Assembly (NCBI RefSeq): GCF_900119895.1
Contig: NZ_FQLR01000004.1
Span: 310,001-374,000, forward strand
DNA from: Collinsella phocaeensis
Lineage (GTDB): Bacteria > Actinomycetota > Coriobacteriia > Coriobacteriales > Coriobacteriaceae
DNA: 64,000 nt
Reading direction: 5' to 3'
Made by a program: the position numbers and the translations under genes
Shown here: positions 50,893 to 58,992 of the stretch, piece after piece
How positions within the stretch are numbered: the stretch's first letter is position 1
How the letters are laid out: the number at the start of each line of letters is the position of its first letter
The notes under the pieces: model-generated
What the model was told of the DNA's origin: nothing
Databases searched by the model: none
The model's input: only the letters and a program-made list of their open reading frames with translations

Positions 50893-51368
50893 CTGTGCGC
50901 GGCGGCCCCGCTGCCGGAGCTGGGGTGAACGGCCGCGTCCGCGACGCATGGGGCCGCGTGCTCCATGGCGGTCTCGGCCCTCGGTTGCGCGCCGGAACGA
51001 GAGCGGACGAGGGTCGGCGCATGCGCGACAATACGGCATGACCTGTCCACTTATCTCGAAATCGTAGACAAATTTACCGTTCGCAGAAGAACACATACCG
51101 CTGACGGAACTCCATATTGCGGCTCATCAAAGCGATACCAGTTGTTCATCAGTTTTAATACAAGTGTGTAGCTCTTCATAATTTACCTGTGCGTTTTAAC
51201 CATATGGAAAAACAGCTGGGAAACAATTTTCGAAATTGGAATGTGCTTGAAAAAAGTGAATAGAAGAGATCGATATTGTTAAACATGCAGGTCAGAAATG
51301 TAAACAGCGTTTAAACGGTCGTTTTTCGTCCGCGAACGGCATCGACGATGCTTATATAGAACCTGTGA

Positions 51369-51396
51369 TTGACGGCACTTCGCGTGATGGTACTAT
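51369..51396 (+). promoter_or_regulatory. Promoter of the PTS operon
   Basis: TTGACG (51369-51374) and TACTAT (51391-51396) are separated by 16 bases. Transcription would start near 51403, just before the operator at 51414. Confidence 0.65.
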
Positions 51397-51413
51397 GTCC
51401 AACGACTTATCAC

Positions 51414-51428
51414 GTGGTTACAACCAGT
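51414..51428. promoter_or_regulatory. DasR/NagR-like operator of the PTS operon
   Basis: GTGGTTACAACCAGT contains the palindrome TGGTT-AC-AACCA. Its reverse complement begins ACTGGTTGTAACCA, close to the ACTGGT...ACCA pattern of GntR/HutC-type DasR and NagR sites. It lies about 10 bases after the predicted transcription start, where a bound repressor would block transcription. Confidence 0.6.
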
Positions 51429-51470
51429 TGCGGAGACCTCCGCACGTCCTGAGGGAAAGGAAACGCTGGA

Positions 51471-51914
51471 ATGATCGGATTCATCCTGACGGGTCACGGG
51501 GAGTTCTCCTGCGGCATCAAGAGCGCGCTCGACATGGTCGCCGGCGATCAGCCCGCGTTCCAGATCGTGCCTTTCGAGGGGTCTCAGGCCGCCACCTACG
51601 GCGACGACCTCCGTGCCGCCATCTCCGCGATGCGCGCCGAGTGCGAGGAGGGCGTCATCGTCTTCGTCGACCTGCTCGGCGGCACCCCGTTCAACCAGTC
51701 CATGATGATCGCCAACGATATCGACAAGCTCGAGATCGTAACCGGCGCCAACCTTCCCATGATCATCGAGCTCCTGTTCGCCCGCGCCGGCGCCACCGAC
51801 GTGACCGCGCTCGCCGATCAGGCCGTCCAGGTCGGCCAGGACGCGATCTGCCGCAAGTCCCTCGCCGCTGTCATGGGAGAGGTTTCCGATGAGCTCGACG
51901 AGGACGGCATCTAA
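51471..51914 (+). CDS. agaF: PTS mannose/fructose/GalNAc-family component IIA
   Basis: This 147-residue IIA protein takes phosphate from HPr; the active histidine is His9 (FILTGHGEF). The VDLLGGTPFNQSMM segment is typical of mannose-family IIA. It is the first gene of a IIA-yajC-IIB-IIC-IID operon, and its stop overlaps the yajC start (TAATG). AGGGAAAGGAAA upstream serves as ribosome site. The aga name is by context; the sugar is inferred to be GalNAc or a related hexosamine. Confidence 0.88.
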   Translation: MIGFILTGHGEFSCGIKSALDMVAGDQPAFQIVPFEGSQAATYGDDLRAAISAMRAECEEGVIVFVDLLGGTPFNQSMMIANDIDKLEIVTGANLPMIIELLFARAGATDVTALADQAVQVGQDAICRKSLAAVMGEVSDELDEDGI

Positions 51915-52198
51915 TGGAGAACTTCGGCGCGAACGTTCTCGCCTCCTCCGTCGCCCTGCTCATCCTGATCGGCATCATGGGCGTCGTCTACTTCTTCTGG
52001 TCCAAGGCCAACATTAAGAAGAAGGCGAAGTACTTCGAGCAGATCCACACCGAGCTCGCACCGGGTCAGCGCGTGATGTTCGGCGGCGGGATCTTCGGAA
52101 CCGTCAAGAGCGTCGACGGCGACGTGGTCGAGGTCAAGGTGCGCTCCGGTGCGACCCTCGACGTTTCCCGGTACGCCATCCAGGAGATCAGCAAGTAG
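51914..52198 (+). CDS. yajC: YajC-family protein within the PTS operon
   Basis: This 94-residue protein has one N-terminal membrane span (VLASSVALLILIGIMGVVYFF) and the YajC domain (APGQRVMFGGGIFGTVKSVD ... VEVKVRSGATLDVSRYAIQE). YajC is normally an accessory of the SecDF translocase, encoded beside secD. Here it is embedded between PTS IIA and IIB and translationally coupled to IIA. A yajC gene is also found in streptococcal PTS operons for host glycosaminoglycan sugars, so this may be a dedicated paralogue helping insert the PTS membrane subunits. Confidence 0.85.
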   Translation: MENFGANVLASSVALLILIGIMGVVYFFWSKANIKKKAKYFEQIHTELAPGQRVMFGGGIFGTVKSVDGDVVEVKVRSGATLDVSRYAIQEISK

Positions 52199-52274
52199 GC
52201 ATCCTCGAGGGAAGGCGCCAGCCACCCCGATGTTGTATAAGCCAGACATGCGAACACGAAAGGAACGGATCGCA

Positions 52275-52757
52275 ATGGCAGAGCCCAACATTCTTCTCAC
52301 CCGTATCGATAACCGTCTGATCCATGGTCAGGTTGCGACCCAGTGGAACTCCACCCTGGGCTCCAACCTCATCCTCGTCGCCAACGACGAGGTGTCCACC
52401 AACACCATGCGTCAGAACCTCATGAAGATGGCGGCCCCGGCCGGCGTCGCCACCCGCTTCTTCTCGCTTCAGCACACCATCGACATCATCGCGAAGGCGT
52501 CCCCGAAGCAGAAGATCTTTATCGTGGCCGAAACTCCGCAGGACGTGCTTACGCTCGTCAAGGGCGGGGTGCCTATAAAGAAGGTCAACATCGGCAACAT
52601 GCACATGTCGGAAGGAAAGCGGCAGGTGGCTACCTCCGTGGCCGTCGACGACTCCGATGTCGCCGCTTTCAAAGAGCTTCAGGAATTGGGGGTGGAGCTG
52701 GAGATCAGGCGTGTCCCGAGCACGCCGGTCGAGGATACGAACAAGCTCTTCTCGTAA
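52275..52757 (+). CDS. agaV: PTS mannose/fructose/GalNAc-family component IIB
   Basis: This 160-residue IIB protein has its phospho-acceptor His17 in LTRIDNRLIHGQVATQW. The rest matches the family (LVANDEVSTNTMRQNLMKMA ... VPIKKVNIGNMH). The start at 52275 follows AAAGGAACGG. It transfers phosphate from IIA to the sugar bound by IIC/IID. Confidence 0.92.
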   Translation: MAEPNILLTRIDNRLIHGQVATQWNSTLGSNLILVANDEVSTNTMRQNLMKMAAPAGVATRFFSLQHTIDIIAKASPKQKIFIVAETPQDVLTLVKGGVPIKKVNIGNMHMSEGKRQVATSVAVDDSDVAAFKELQELGVELEIRRVPSTPVEDTNKLFS

Positions 52758-52847
52758 GGGTTCCGTATCCGTTTCGTTCCGGACGCACCGTCCGGGGCTT
52801 CCTGTAGGTTCTTTATGTAAGACATTTTTCGAAAGGAGGAGCATAAG

Positions 52848-53648
52848 ATGGAAGGCATTTCCTTTATCCAGGTAGCGCTCATCTTCGTCGTTACCTTCAT
52901 TGCCGCTATCGATCAGTTCGACTTCCTCGAGTCTCTGTACCAGCCCATCGTCACCGGCGCCATCATCGGCGCGATCCTCGGCGATGTGCAGACCGGCCTC
53001 GTCGTCGGTGGTACCTATCAGCTGATGACCATCGGTAACATGCCGATTGGTGGTGCCCAGCCGCCTAACGCGGTCATCGGTGGCATCATGGCTGCCATCT
53101 TCGCTTGCTCTCTCGGCATGGACCCGAACGTGGCCACCGCTACCGCGATTCCGTTCGCCCTGCTCGGCCAGTACGGCGTGACCCTCTTCTTCACGCTTCG
53201 TGCCCCGATGCTCGAGTCCTTCCGCGCCGCCGCTACCAAGGCTGACACCAAGGCGATCACCCGCCTGACGGTCATCTCCGAGGTCATCCTCGGCCTGATC
53301 TTCGCCGTCATCGTGTCCCTGCTCTTCATCGGTGGCCAGACCTTCGGCCAGCAGGTCGTCGACGCGATCCCCGAGTGGGTCAACAACGGCCTGTCCGCTG
53401 CCGGTGGCATGATGAAGTTCGTTGGCTTCGCCATCCTGCTGAAGATTATGATGAACCGCGACATGTGGGGCTTCTTCTTCATGGGCTTCGGCCTGGCCCT
53501 CATCGCGGTCAACATCCCGGCTATCGCCGGCCCGGCCCTGCTCATCCTGACCCTTATCGGCTTCGGCATCGCTTTCTGGGACTTCCAGCAGCAGACCGAG
53601 CTCAAGGGCGCTGCTTTTGACGGAGGTGACATGAGCGATGGCATCTAA
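52848..53648 (+). CDS. agaW: PTS mannose/fructose/GalNAc-family component IIC
   Basis: This 266-residue polytopic membrane protein is typical IIC (FDFLESLYQPIVTGAIIGAI, GDVQTGLVVGGTYQLMTIGN, PIGGAQPPNAVIGGIMA). With IID it forms the sugar channel. The ribosome site GAAAGGAGGAG is strong. Its 3' end overlaps the IID start by 11 bases. Confidence 0.93.
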   Translation: MEGISFIQVALIFVVTFIAAIDQFDFLESLYQPIVTGAIIGAILGDVQTGLVVGGTYQLMTIGNMPIGGAQPPNAVIGGIMAAIFACSLGMDPNVATATAIPFALLGQYGVTLFFTLRAPMLESFRAAATKADTKAITRLTVISEVILGLIFAVIVSLLFIGGQTFGQQVVDAIPEWVNNGLSAAGGMMKFVGFAILLKIMMNRDMWGFFFMGFGLALIAVNIPAIAGPALLILTLIGFGIAFWDFQQQTELKGAAFDGGDMSDGI

Positions 53649-54717
53649 TGAGTTTGTTGTACCTGCACAGTACGAGGATCTGACTCCCGCTCCGCAGGTT
53701 GACAATAAGACCCTGAACCGCATGGCTCTGCGTTCTTATTGGCTCCAGTCTTCGTTCAACTACGAGACCATGCAGTCCGGCGGCTGGCTCTTCGCCATGC
53801 TCCCCGGCCTCGAGAAGGTCCATACCAACAAGAACGACCTCGCTGCGTCGATGTACCACAACCTGGACTTCATCAACACGCACCCGTTCCTGGTCACCTT
53901 CGTTATGGGTATCGTTCTCTCCCTCGAGCAGAACAAGCTTGACACCCAGACCATCCGCGCCGTCCGCATCTCCGCTGCCTCCCCGCTGGGCGGCATCGGC
54001 GACGCCCTGTTCTGGCTGACGCTCGTGCCCATCACGGCCGGCATCACCTCCAACATGGCGATCGAGGGCTCCATCGCGGCCCCCTTCATCTTCCTGCTGA
54101 TCTTCAACATCGCGCAGGCTGCTTGCCGCTTCGGCCTCATGAAGTGGTCCTACAAGGTCGGTACCGCCGCCATCGACGCGCTGACCGCCAACATGCAGGC
54201 CTTCACCCGTGCCGCCTCCATCCTCGGCGTCTTCGTCGTCGGTGCCCTGACGGTCACCATGGGTGGCACCCAGATCAACCTCACGATCCCGAACGGCACC
54301 ACCCGTGGCCTCGTTGCCCACAGCATCGTGGTGTCCGATGAGGAGGCCGCCAACTTCGCCGACCTCGCCATCGACGTCGAGACCGCTGAGGCCGGTACGC
54401 TCGGCATGACCGCTGAGGACGGCTCCGCCCTCACCGCTGCCGACGCTGACGGCAACGCTGTCGAGTGCGGCATCACCGAGCTCGGCAACGGCATGAGCTC
54501 CGTGACCTACGCTGAGGTCACCGAGACCGAGGTCAGCTACTCCGTCGCTTCCACGCTGGACACCGTCCTGCCGAAGCTCGTCCCGCTGGCTCTCGTGCTT
54601 GGCCTCTACTTCCTGTTCGCCAAGCACAACTTCACGCCGATCAAGGGCATCGTCCTGCTGCTCATCATCGGCCTGCTCGGCGCTGGCCCCTTCGGCCTGT
54701 GGCCCAGCATCTGGTAA
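53638..54717 (+). CDS. agaD: PTS mannose/fructose/GalNAc-family component IID with extra domain
   Basis: This 359-residue IID protein is some 80 residues longer than most. The usual cores are present (LRSYWLQSSFNYETMQSGGW ... LPGLEKVHTNKNDLAASMYH ... AASPLGGIGDALFWLTLVPI ... KHNFTPIKGIVLLLIIGLLG). Between the two last membrane parts, about residues 211-305 form an acidic, strand-rich insert (SIVVSDEEAANFADLAIDVE ... LTAADADGNAVECGITELGN). The insert lies next to membrane helices and could face outward. A terminator pair follows the gene, closing the PTS operon. Confidence 0.92.
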   Translation: MASNEFVVPAQYEDLTPAPQVDNKTLNRMALRSYWLQSSFNYETMQSGGWLFAMLPGLEKVHTNKNDLAASMYHNLDFINTHPFLVTFVMGIVLSLEQNKLDTQTIRAVRISAASPLGGIGDALFWLTLVPITAGITSNMAIEGSIAAPFIFLLIFNIAQAACRFGLMKWSYKVGTAAIDALTANMQAFTRAASILGVFVVGALTVTMGGTQINLTIPNGTTRGLVAHSIVVSDEEAANFADLAIDVETAEAGTLGMTAEDGSALTAADADGNAVECGITELGNGMSSVTYAEVTETEVSYSVASTLDTVLPKLVPLALVLGLYFLFAKHNFTPIKGIVLLLIIGLLGAGPFGLWPSIW

Positions 54718-54729
54718 GGCTCTAAGGCC

Positions 54730-54760
54730 CGGGGTGCTCGCAAGCTCCAAGAGCACCCCG
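54730..54760 (+). terminator. First hairpin after the PTS operon
   Basis: CGGGGTGCTC (54730-54739) pairs perfectly with GAGCACCCCG (54751-54760). The tail CCCCTTACTT is poor in T, so it is less likely to stop transcription than the next one. Confidence 0.5.
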
Positions 54761-54783
54761 CCCCTTACTTCATGTGTATGTTT

Positions 54784-54823
54784 AAGGCCGTTTGCCCTTC
54801 GTGGGGAAGCGGCCTTTCTTCTC
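54784..54823 (+). terminator. Second hairpin, likely terminator of the PTS operon
   Basis: AAGGCCG (54784-54790) pairs with CGGCCTT (54810-54816), and CCC/GGGG inside extends the stem. TTCTTCTC follows. Confidence 0.65.
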
Positions 54824-54854
54824 TCGATTCGAAGCCTGAATAGGAGGTAGGCCC

Positions 54855-55586
54855 ATGGCGATGGCAGCGCGTAAGCAGCCGCTCTACGATCAGCTTGTCG
54901 ACATCCTCACCGAGAAGATCGAAAACGAGTACCGCCCCGGCGACCTCATGCCCTCCGAGCGTGAGCTTTCCGAGCGCTATGCGCTCTCCCGCACGACGGT
55001 GCGCCTGGCGCTCCAGGAACTCGAGCGCCTGGGTCTCGTCGTGCGCCAGCATGGGCGCGGCACGTTCGTCGCGGACCGTGCGGCGCAGGCCACCAACCTC
55101 ATGCAGGCTTACAGCTTCACGAATCAGATGCGCTCGCTCGGCCGTGTGCCGGAGACCACGATCCTCGAGTTCTCCGAGATCGAGGTCGACAAGAACCTCG
55201 CCGAGCACCTCGGGGTGCGTATCGGCGACAGGCTCTACAAGCTCAAGCGCTTGCGCTCCGCCGACGGCATGCCCATGATGGTCGAGCGCACCTACCTGCC
55301 CGTCCGCAAGTTCATGGGTCTCAAGCGCCCCATGTTGGAGCAGATGTCGCTCTACGACATCATCGAGCAGGTCTATCGCGAGAAGATCCGCGTGGCGGAG
55401 GAGGAGTTCTTTGCCAGCATCGCGCGTCCCGCCGACGCCCATCTGCTGGATATCTCCGAAGGGTCCCCTGTGCTCGATCTGGTCCGGACCACCTACAACG
55501 CGAGCAACGAGATCGTGGAGTACACGCTCTCCGTCGCCCGTGCGGACCAGTTCAAGTACAAGGTCTTCCATCAGCGGAGCGAATAG
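54855..55586 (+). CDS. GntR-family regulator, HutC/UTRA subfamily
   Basis: This 243-residue protein has an N-terminal winged helix (PLYDQLVDILTEKIENEYRP ... MPSERELSERYALSRTTVRL ... LVVRQHGRGTFVADR) and a C-terminal UTRA effector domain (about residues 90-240: SLGRVPETTILEFSEIEVDK ... VERTYLPVRKFMGL ... VRTTYNASNEIVEYT). HutC-type members such as DasR and NagR sense amino-sugar phosphates. It lies between the PTS operon and agaS, both of which have a DasR-like palindrome upstream, so it is the likely regulator of both. AGGAGGT precedes the start. Confidence 0.93.
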   Translation: MAMAARKQPLYDQLVDILTEKIENEYRPGDLMPSERELSERYALSRTTVRLALQELERLGLVVRQHGRGTFVADRAAQATNLMQAYSFTNQMRSLGRVPETTILEFSEIEVDKNLAEHLGVRIGDRLYKLKRLRSADGMPMMVERTYLPVRKFMGLKRPMLEQMSLYDIIEQVYREKIRVAEEEFFASIARPADAHLLDISEGSPVLDLVRTTYNASNEIVEYTLSVARADQFKYKVFHQRSE

Positions 55587-55672
55587 GATTCGGGAGGCTC
55601 GGGCACAGGGCGCAAGCCGTGGGTCCGAGCGTTTGGATTGTGTTGGAACTGAGAGGAATGCGATTGGCTAAA

Positions 55673-55686
55673 CTGGTTACTACCAG
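55673..55686. promoter_or_regulatory. DasR/NagR-like operator of agaS
   Basis: CTGGTTACTACCAG is a perfect palindrome (CTGGT-N4-ACCAG) in the same ACTGGT...ACCA pattern as the site at 51414. TAACC at 55688-55692 gives a second, overlapping inverted pair with GGTTA. A TATACT hexamer (55703-55708) just downstream is a possible -10 box. Confidence 0.62.
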
Positions 55687-55747
55687 ATAACCAACTAAGT
55701 CGTATACTTCCTCGTACAGGCCCTACTCAGAAGGAGAGGTATTATCA

Positions 55748-56914
55748 ATGTTTGAGAAGTCCCTCGAAGAACTCAAGGCGCTCGGTGCCGACATCACCAC
55801 CGCCGAGATCAAGCAGCAGCCGGAGCTCTGGCTCGACACCCTCAACATCTACAAGGAGAACCTCGAGGCCATCGAGGCGTTCCTGGCCGATGCCCGCGCC
55901 ATGGGCGATGGCCGTCTGTCCGTCGTCTTCACCGGCGCCGGCACTTCCGACTACGTCGGCGACACCGTGGCTCCCTACCTGCGTCACGCCGGCGACACCG
56001 CCCTCTACGACTTCAAGCCCATCGCCACGACCGACATCGTGAGCGCTCCTCGCGACTTCCTCTGCCCCGAGGACCCCACGCTGGTCGTGTCCTTCGCCCG
56101 CTCCGGCAACAGCCCGGAGTCCCTCGCTGCCGTCCAGGTCGCCGGCCAGTTCGTGAAGAACGTCAAGTTCCTCAACATCACCTGCGCCCCTGAGGGCAAG
56201 CTCGCCGTCGAGTCCGCCGGCAACCCCGACGCCCTGACGCTCCTCATCCCGCGCGCCAACGACAAGGGCTTCGCCATGACCGGCTCCTACAGCTGCATGG
56301 AGCTGCTCACCGCCCTTATCTTCGACACCGCCTCCCTCGAGCAGAAGACCGCTTGGGTCGAGTGCGCCGCCAAGATGGGCGAGGACGTCGTCGCTCGCGA
56401 GGAGCAGATCGCTGCCTACCTCGACAACGACTTCAACCGCGTCACCTACCTCGGCTCCGGCTCCTTCGGCGGCCTCGCCCAGGAGACCCAGCTGAAGATT
56501 CTCGAGCTCGCGCACGGCCTCGTCGCGACCTCCTTCGACACCTCCATGGGCTATCGCCACGGGCCGAAGTCCTTCGTCGACGACAAGACCCTCGTGTTCG
56601 TGTTCGTGAACAACGACGCCTACACCCGTCAGTACGACCTCGACATCCTGAACGAGATCGACGGCGACGGCATCTGCAAGAAGGCCATCGCGGTCCAGCA
56701 GGCCGGCGACACCGCCTTCGCTGGCGAGTCCTTCACGTTCGAGGGCTTCGACGCGCTGCCCGAGGCCTACCTCGCGCTGCCGTTCGTCATGGTCGGTCAG
56801 GTCGTCTCCCTGCTCAACTCCGTGCGCGTGGGTAACACCCCGGACACCCCGAGCCCGACCGGCACCGTGAACCGCGTCGTCAAGGGCGTGACCATCCATC
56901 CGTTCGAGGCGTAA
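55748..56914 (+). CDS. agaS: SIS-domain galactosamine-6-phosphate deaminase/isomerase AgaS
   Basis: This 388-residue tandem-SIS protein has the AgaS length. Key segments: VFTGAGTSDYVGDTVAPYLR, VVSFARSGNSPESLAAVQVA, YLGSGSFGGLAQETQLKILE, FDTSMGYRHGPKSFVDDKTL. AgaS converts galactosamine-6-phosphate to tagatose-6-phosphate with release of ammonia. Its own DasR-like operator and a terminator downstream make it a single-gene unit. It sits between the PTS/GntR genes and nagA, in line with the pathway. Glucosamine-type activity cannot be excluded. Confidence 0.9.
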   Translation: MFEKSLEELKALGADITTAEIKQQPELWLDTLNIYKENLEAIEAFLADARAMGDGRLSVVFTGAGTSDYVGDTVAPYLRHAGDTALYDFKPIATTDIVSAPRDFLCPEDPTLVVSFARSGNSPESLAAVQVAGQFVKNVKFLNITCAPEGKLAVESAGNPDALTLLIPRANDKGFAMTGSYSCMELLTALIFDTASLEQKTAWVECAAKMGEDVVAREEQIAAYLDNDFNRVTYLGSGSFGGLAQETQLKILELAHGLVATSFDTSMGYRHGPKSFVDDKTLVFVFVNNDAYTRQYDLDILNEIDGDGICKKAIAVQQAGDTAFAGESFTFEGFDALPEAYLALPFVMVGQVVSLLNSVRVGNTPDTPSPTGTVNRVVKGVTIHPFEA

Positions 56915-56966
56915 GCAACGCCTTCGGGGCGCCGGGCCTTATGCCTGTCGCCCGGTAGCATCCATG

Positions 56967-57011
56967 AGGCGCCCGCCCGGTCTGCAAGGACGGGTGGGCG
57001 CCTTCTTTTTT
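56967..57011 (+). terminator. Terminator of agaS
   Basis: AGGCGCCCGCCCG (56967-56979) pairs with CGGGTGGGCGCCT (56991-57003) with one wobble pair. TCTTTTTT follows. Confidence 0.88.
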
Positions 57012-57055
57012 GGGTACACCTGCGGTATGTGCACCCGATCGTGTGAGGAGAACAC

Positions 57056-58216
57056 ATGAGCACTTATGCAATCAAGGCCGATGCCTTCTATCTTCCTACC
57101 CGCGTCGCCCGCGGCGGCTACCTCATGGTCGAGGACGGCGTTTTCGGCGAGTATGTGACCGAGGCCCCCGACTGCGAGATTCGCGACTACTCCGGTCACG
57201 AGATCGCTCCTGGCTACGTCGACACCCATATCCACGGCTTCGACGATCATGACATCATGGATTGCGAGTCCGAGAGCGTCGCCATCGTGTCCCGTGGCAT
57301 CCTGCGCAACGGCGTGACCAGCTACCTGCCCACCACGCTCACCGCGAGCGCCGAGCAGCTCGAGAAGGCCTGCGCTTCCGTTGCCGAGTACGTCGAGGCT
57401 GGCGACGAGACGCCGCACGCCCGCATCCAGGGCATCTTCCTCGAGGGCCCTTTCTTCACCGAGAAGTACAAGGGCGCCCAGAACCCAGCTTATCTCTCCG
57501 CCCCCACCATGGAGAAGTTGAACGCCTGGCAGGCCGCCGCACACGGCCTCGTCAAGAAGATCGCCGTCGCCCCCGAGTACGATGGTGCCGTCGAGTTCAC
57601 CGCCGAGGCCGTCAAGTCCGGCGTCGTCGTGGCCCTCGGTCACTCCGCCGCCACCTGCGAGCAGGCTCAGGCCTGCCTGGACGCGGGCGCCAAGGTCTTC
57701 GTCCACACCTATAACGGCATGAGCGGCCTGCATCACCGCGAGCCCGGCATGGTGGGCGCCGCCCTTTCCAGCCAGGATAAGTCCTACTCCGAGCTCATCT
57801 GCGACGGGCACCACGTCAACCCGATCTCCGCGGGCATCGTGATGCGGGCCAAGGGCCATGAGCACGTCGCGCTCATCACCGACTGCATGTGCGCCGGCGG
57901 CATGCCCGAGGGCGAGTACAAGCTCGGCGAGCTCCCCGTCATCGTGAAGGACGGCACCGCTCGCCTGAAGGAAGGCAACTCGCTCGCCGGTTCCATCCTC
58001 AACATGAAGGATGCCGTCAAGAACGTCGCTGATTGGGGTATCGCCACCAAGGCCGAGGCCGTCTACATGGCGACCCAGGCTCCCGCCGAGGCGAACGATA
58101 TCGACGACGTGTGCGGCTCGATCCGCCCCGGCCGCGATGCCGACTTCGTCGTGCTTAACCCCGACCTCACCCTTGTCGCGACCTACCTGGGCGGCGAGAG
58201 CGTCTACACGGCGTAG
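57056..58216 (+). CDS. nagA: N-acetylhexosamine-6-phosphate deacetylase
   Basis: This 386-residue amidohydrolase removes the acetyl group from GlcNAc-6-P or GalNAc-6-P. Metal and catalytic sites: VDTHIHGFDDHD (His58, His60), FLEGPFF, ALGHSAATCEQ, VHTYNGMSGL and the aspartate in LITDCMCAGG. In this locus the product would feed AgaS, so GalNAc-6-P (AgaA role) is a likely substrate; sequence alone does not separate NagA from AgaA. TGAGGAG precedes the ATG. Confidence 0.93.
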   Translation: MSTYAIKADAFYLPTRVARGGYLMVEDGVFGEYVTEAPDCEIRDYSGHEIAPGYVDTHIHGFDDHDIMDCESESVAIVSRGILRNGVTSYLPTTLTASAEQLEKACASVAEYVEAGDETPHARIQGIFLEGPFFTEKYKGAQNPAYLSAPTMEKLNAWQAAAHGLVKKIAVAPEYDGAVEFTAEAVKSGVVVALGHSAATCEQAQACLDAGAKVFVHTYNGMSGLHHREPGMVGAALSSQDKSYSELICDGHHVNPISAGIVMRAKGHEHVALITDCMCAGGMPEGEYKLGELPVIVKDGTARLKEGNSLAGSILNMKDAVKNVADWGIATKAEAVYMATQAPAEANDIDDVCGSIRPGRDADFVVLNPDLTLVATYLGGESVYTA

Positions 58217-58268
58217 GTTTCGCGTCGACCCTACATCGATAGCGCGCCCGCAAGGCGCGGACAGATAT

Positions 58269-58306
58269 GCCCGATCGACCATCTTGCGTGGCCGGTCGGG
58301 CGTTTT
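58269..58306 (+). terminator. Terminator of nagA
   Basis: GCCCGATCGACC (58269-58280) pairs with GGCCGGTCGGGC (58290-58301) apart from one mismatch or wobble near the middle. GTTTTA follows. Confidence 0.82.
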
Positions 58307-58384
58307 AGATGCGGGTACATTGTTGCACGCGGGTGGCGCCAGGGGCCTCTCCGCTTTCAGGGACGAACCGGGTGGGCTGCCTGC

Positions 58385-58600
58385 CTATGCTTCGTCATGC
58401 GACGAGACGACGAGCCGGGTGGAGCCCTCCACGAGGGTGCGCTGCTCTGGCGTGATGCTCGCATCGGTGATGAGCGCGTCGATGCGCTCAAGGTTGCAGA
58501 AGTTGTAGAAGTCCTGCAGCCCGATCTTGGCCGCATCGCACACGAGGTAACGCTCGCCGCTGCGGTCGCATGCGAGGGACTGGAGCCGGCCCTCGTCCAA
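58385..58600 (-). pseudogene. C-terminal remnant of a DeoR-family regulator
   Basis: About 65 residues (ACDRSGERYLVCDAAKIGLQ ... CNLERIDALITDASITPEQR) match the end of the DeoR sensor domain. The DNA-binding domain and most of the sensor are missing. The frame breaks off at about 58600, where a different gene remnant begins on the other strand. It is therefore a truncated gene; the adjacent intact DeoR gene at 61431 is a separate one. Confidence 0.75.
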
Positions 58601-58884
58601 ATTACGAGCTGTTCGATTTCGCCGAGACGATCTTCGACGTGCTGGAGAGCCGCGTGGTCGACCTCGTCAAGAAGGACGAGGAGAAGGGCCTGCGCGTGAG
58701 CTTCCCGGGCTTCCCGTACCTGATCGTGTGGAGCAAGCCCGAGGGCGATTTCGTCGCCATCGAGCCGTGGGGTGGGCTTTCCACCTGCTCCGACGAGGGG
58801 GACGTCTTTGAGGACAAGCGCGGCTGCCTGGTGGCCGCCCCGGGAGAGACCGTCGTGCGCGGCTTCGAGATCAAGATCCTGTAG
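58600..58884 (+). pseudogene. C-terminal remnant of an aldose 1-epimerase (LacX type)
   Basis: About 94 residues (NYELFDFAETIFDVLESRVV ... VSFPGFPYLIVWSKPEGDFV ... IEPWGGLSTCSD ... LAAPGETVVRGFEI) look like the end of LacX-type galactose mutarotases; the catalytic N-terminal two-thirds is gone. The nearest ATG or GTG upstream lies in the DeoR remnant, with no ribosome site. With the DeoR piece it marks a deletion junction at about 58600. Confidence 0.75.
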
Positions 58885-58919
58885 CAATTCTCCTTGCCCG
58901 TGCGAACCGCATGACGCGC

Positions 58920-58965
58920 CGAGCGCCCGCAGCAGCCAGACTGCGACGGGCGCTCGATTTTATTT
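58920..58965. terminator. Bidirectional terminator between the mutarotase remnant and galM
   Basis: CGAGCGCCCG (58920-58929) pairs perfectly with CGGGCGCTCG (58947-58956). ATTTTATTT follows on the plus strand. Confidence 0.75.
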
Positions 58966-58992
58966 CGGGTCGTTTGCGATGGCGCGCGGCTG

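Larger units (their letters stand above)
50893..51470. other. Intergenic region with low-GC island before the PTS operon
   Basis: Bases from about 51055 to 51320 are strikingly AT-rich against a chromosome of high GC. They contain no gene on either strand that I can support. After it come a promoter (51369-51396) and a DasR-like palindrome (51414-51428). The AT island may be a binding region for a nucleoid protein or the upstream control zone of the sugar operon. Confidence 0.55.
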
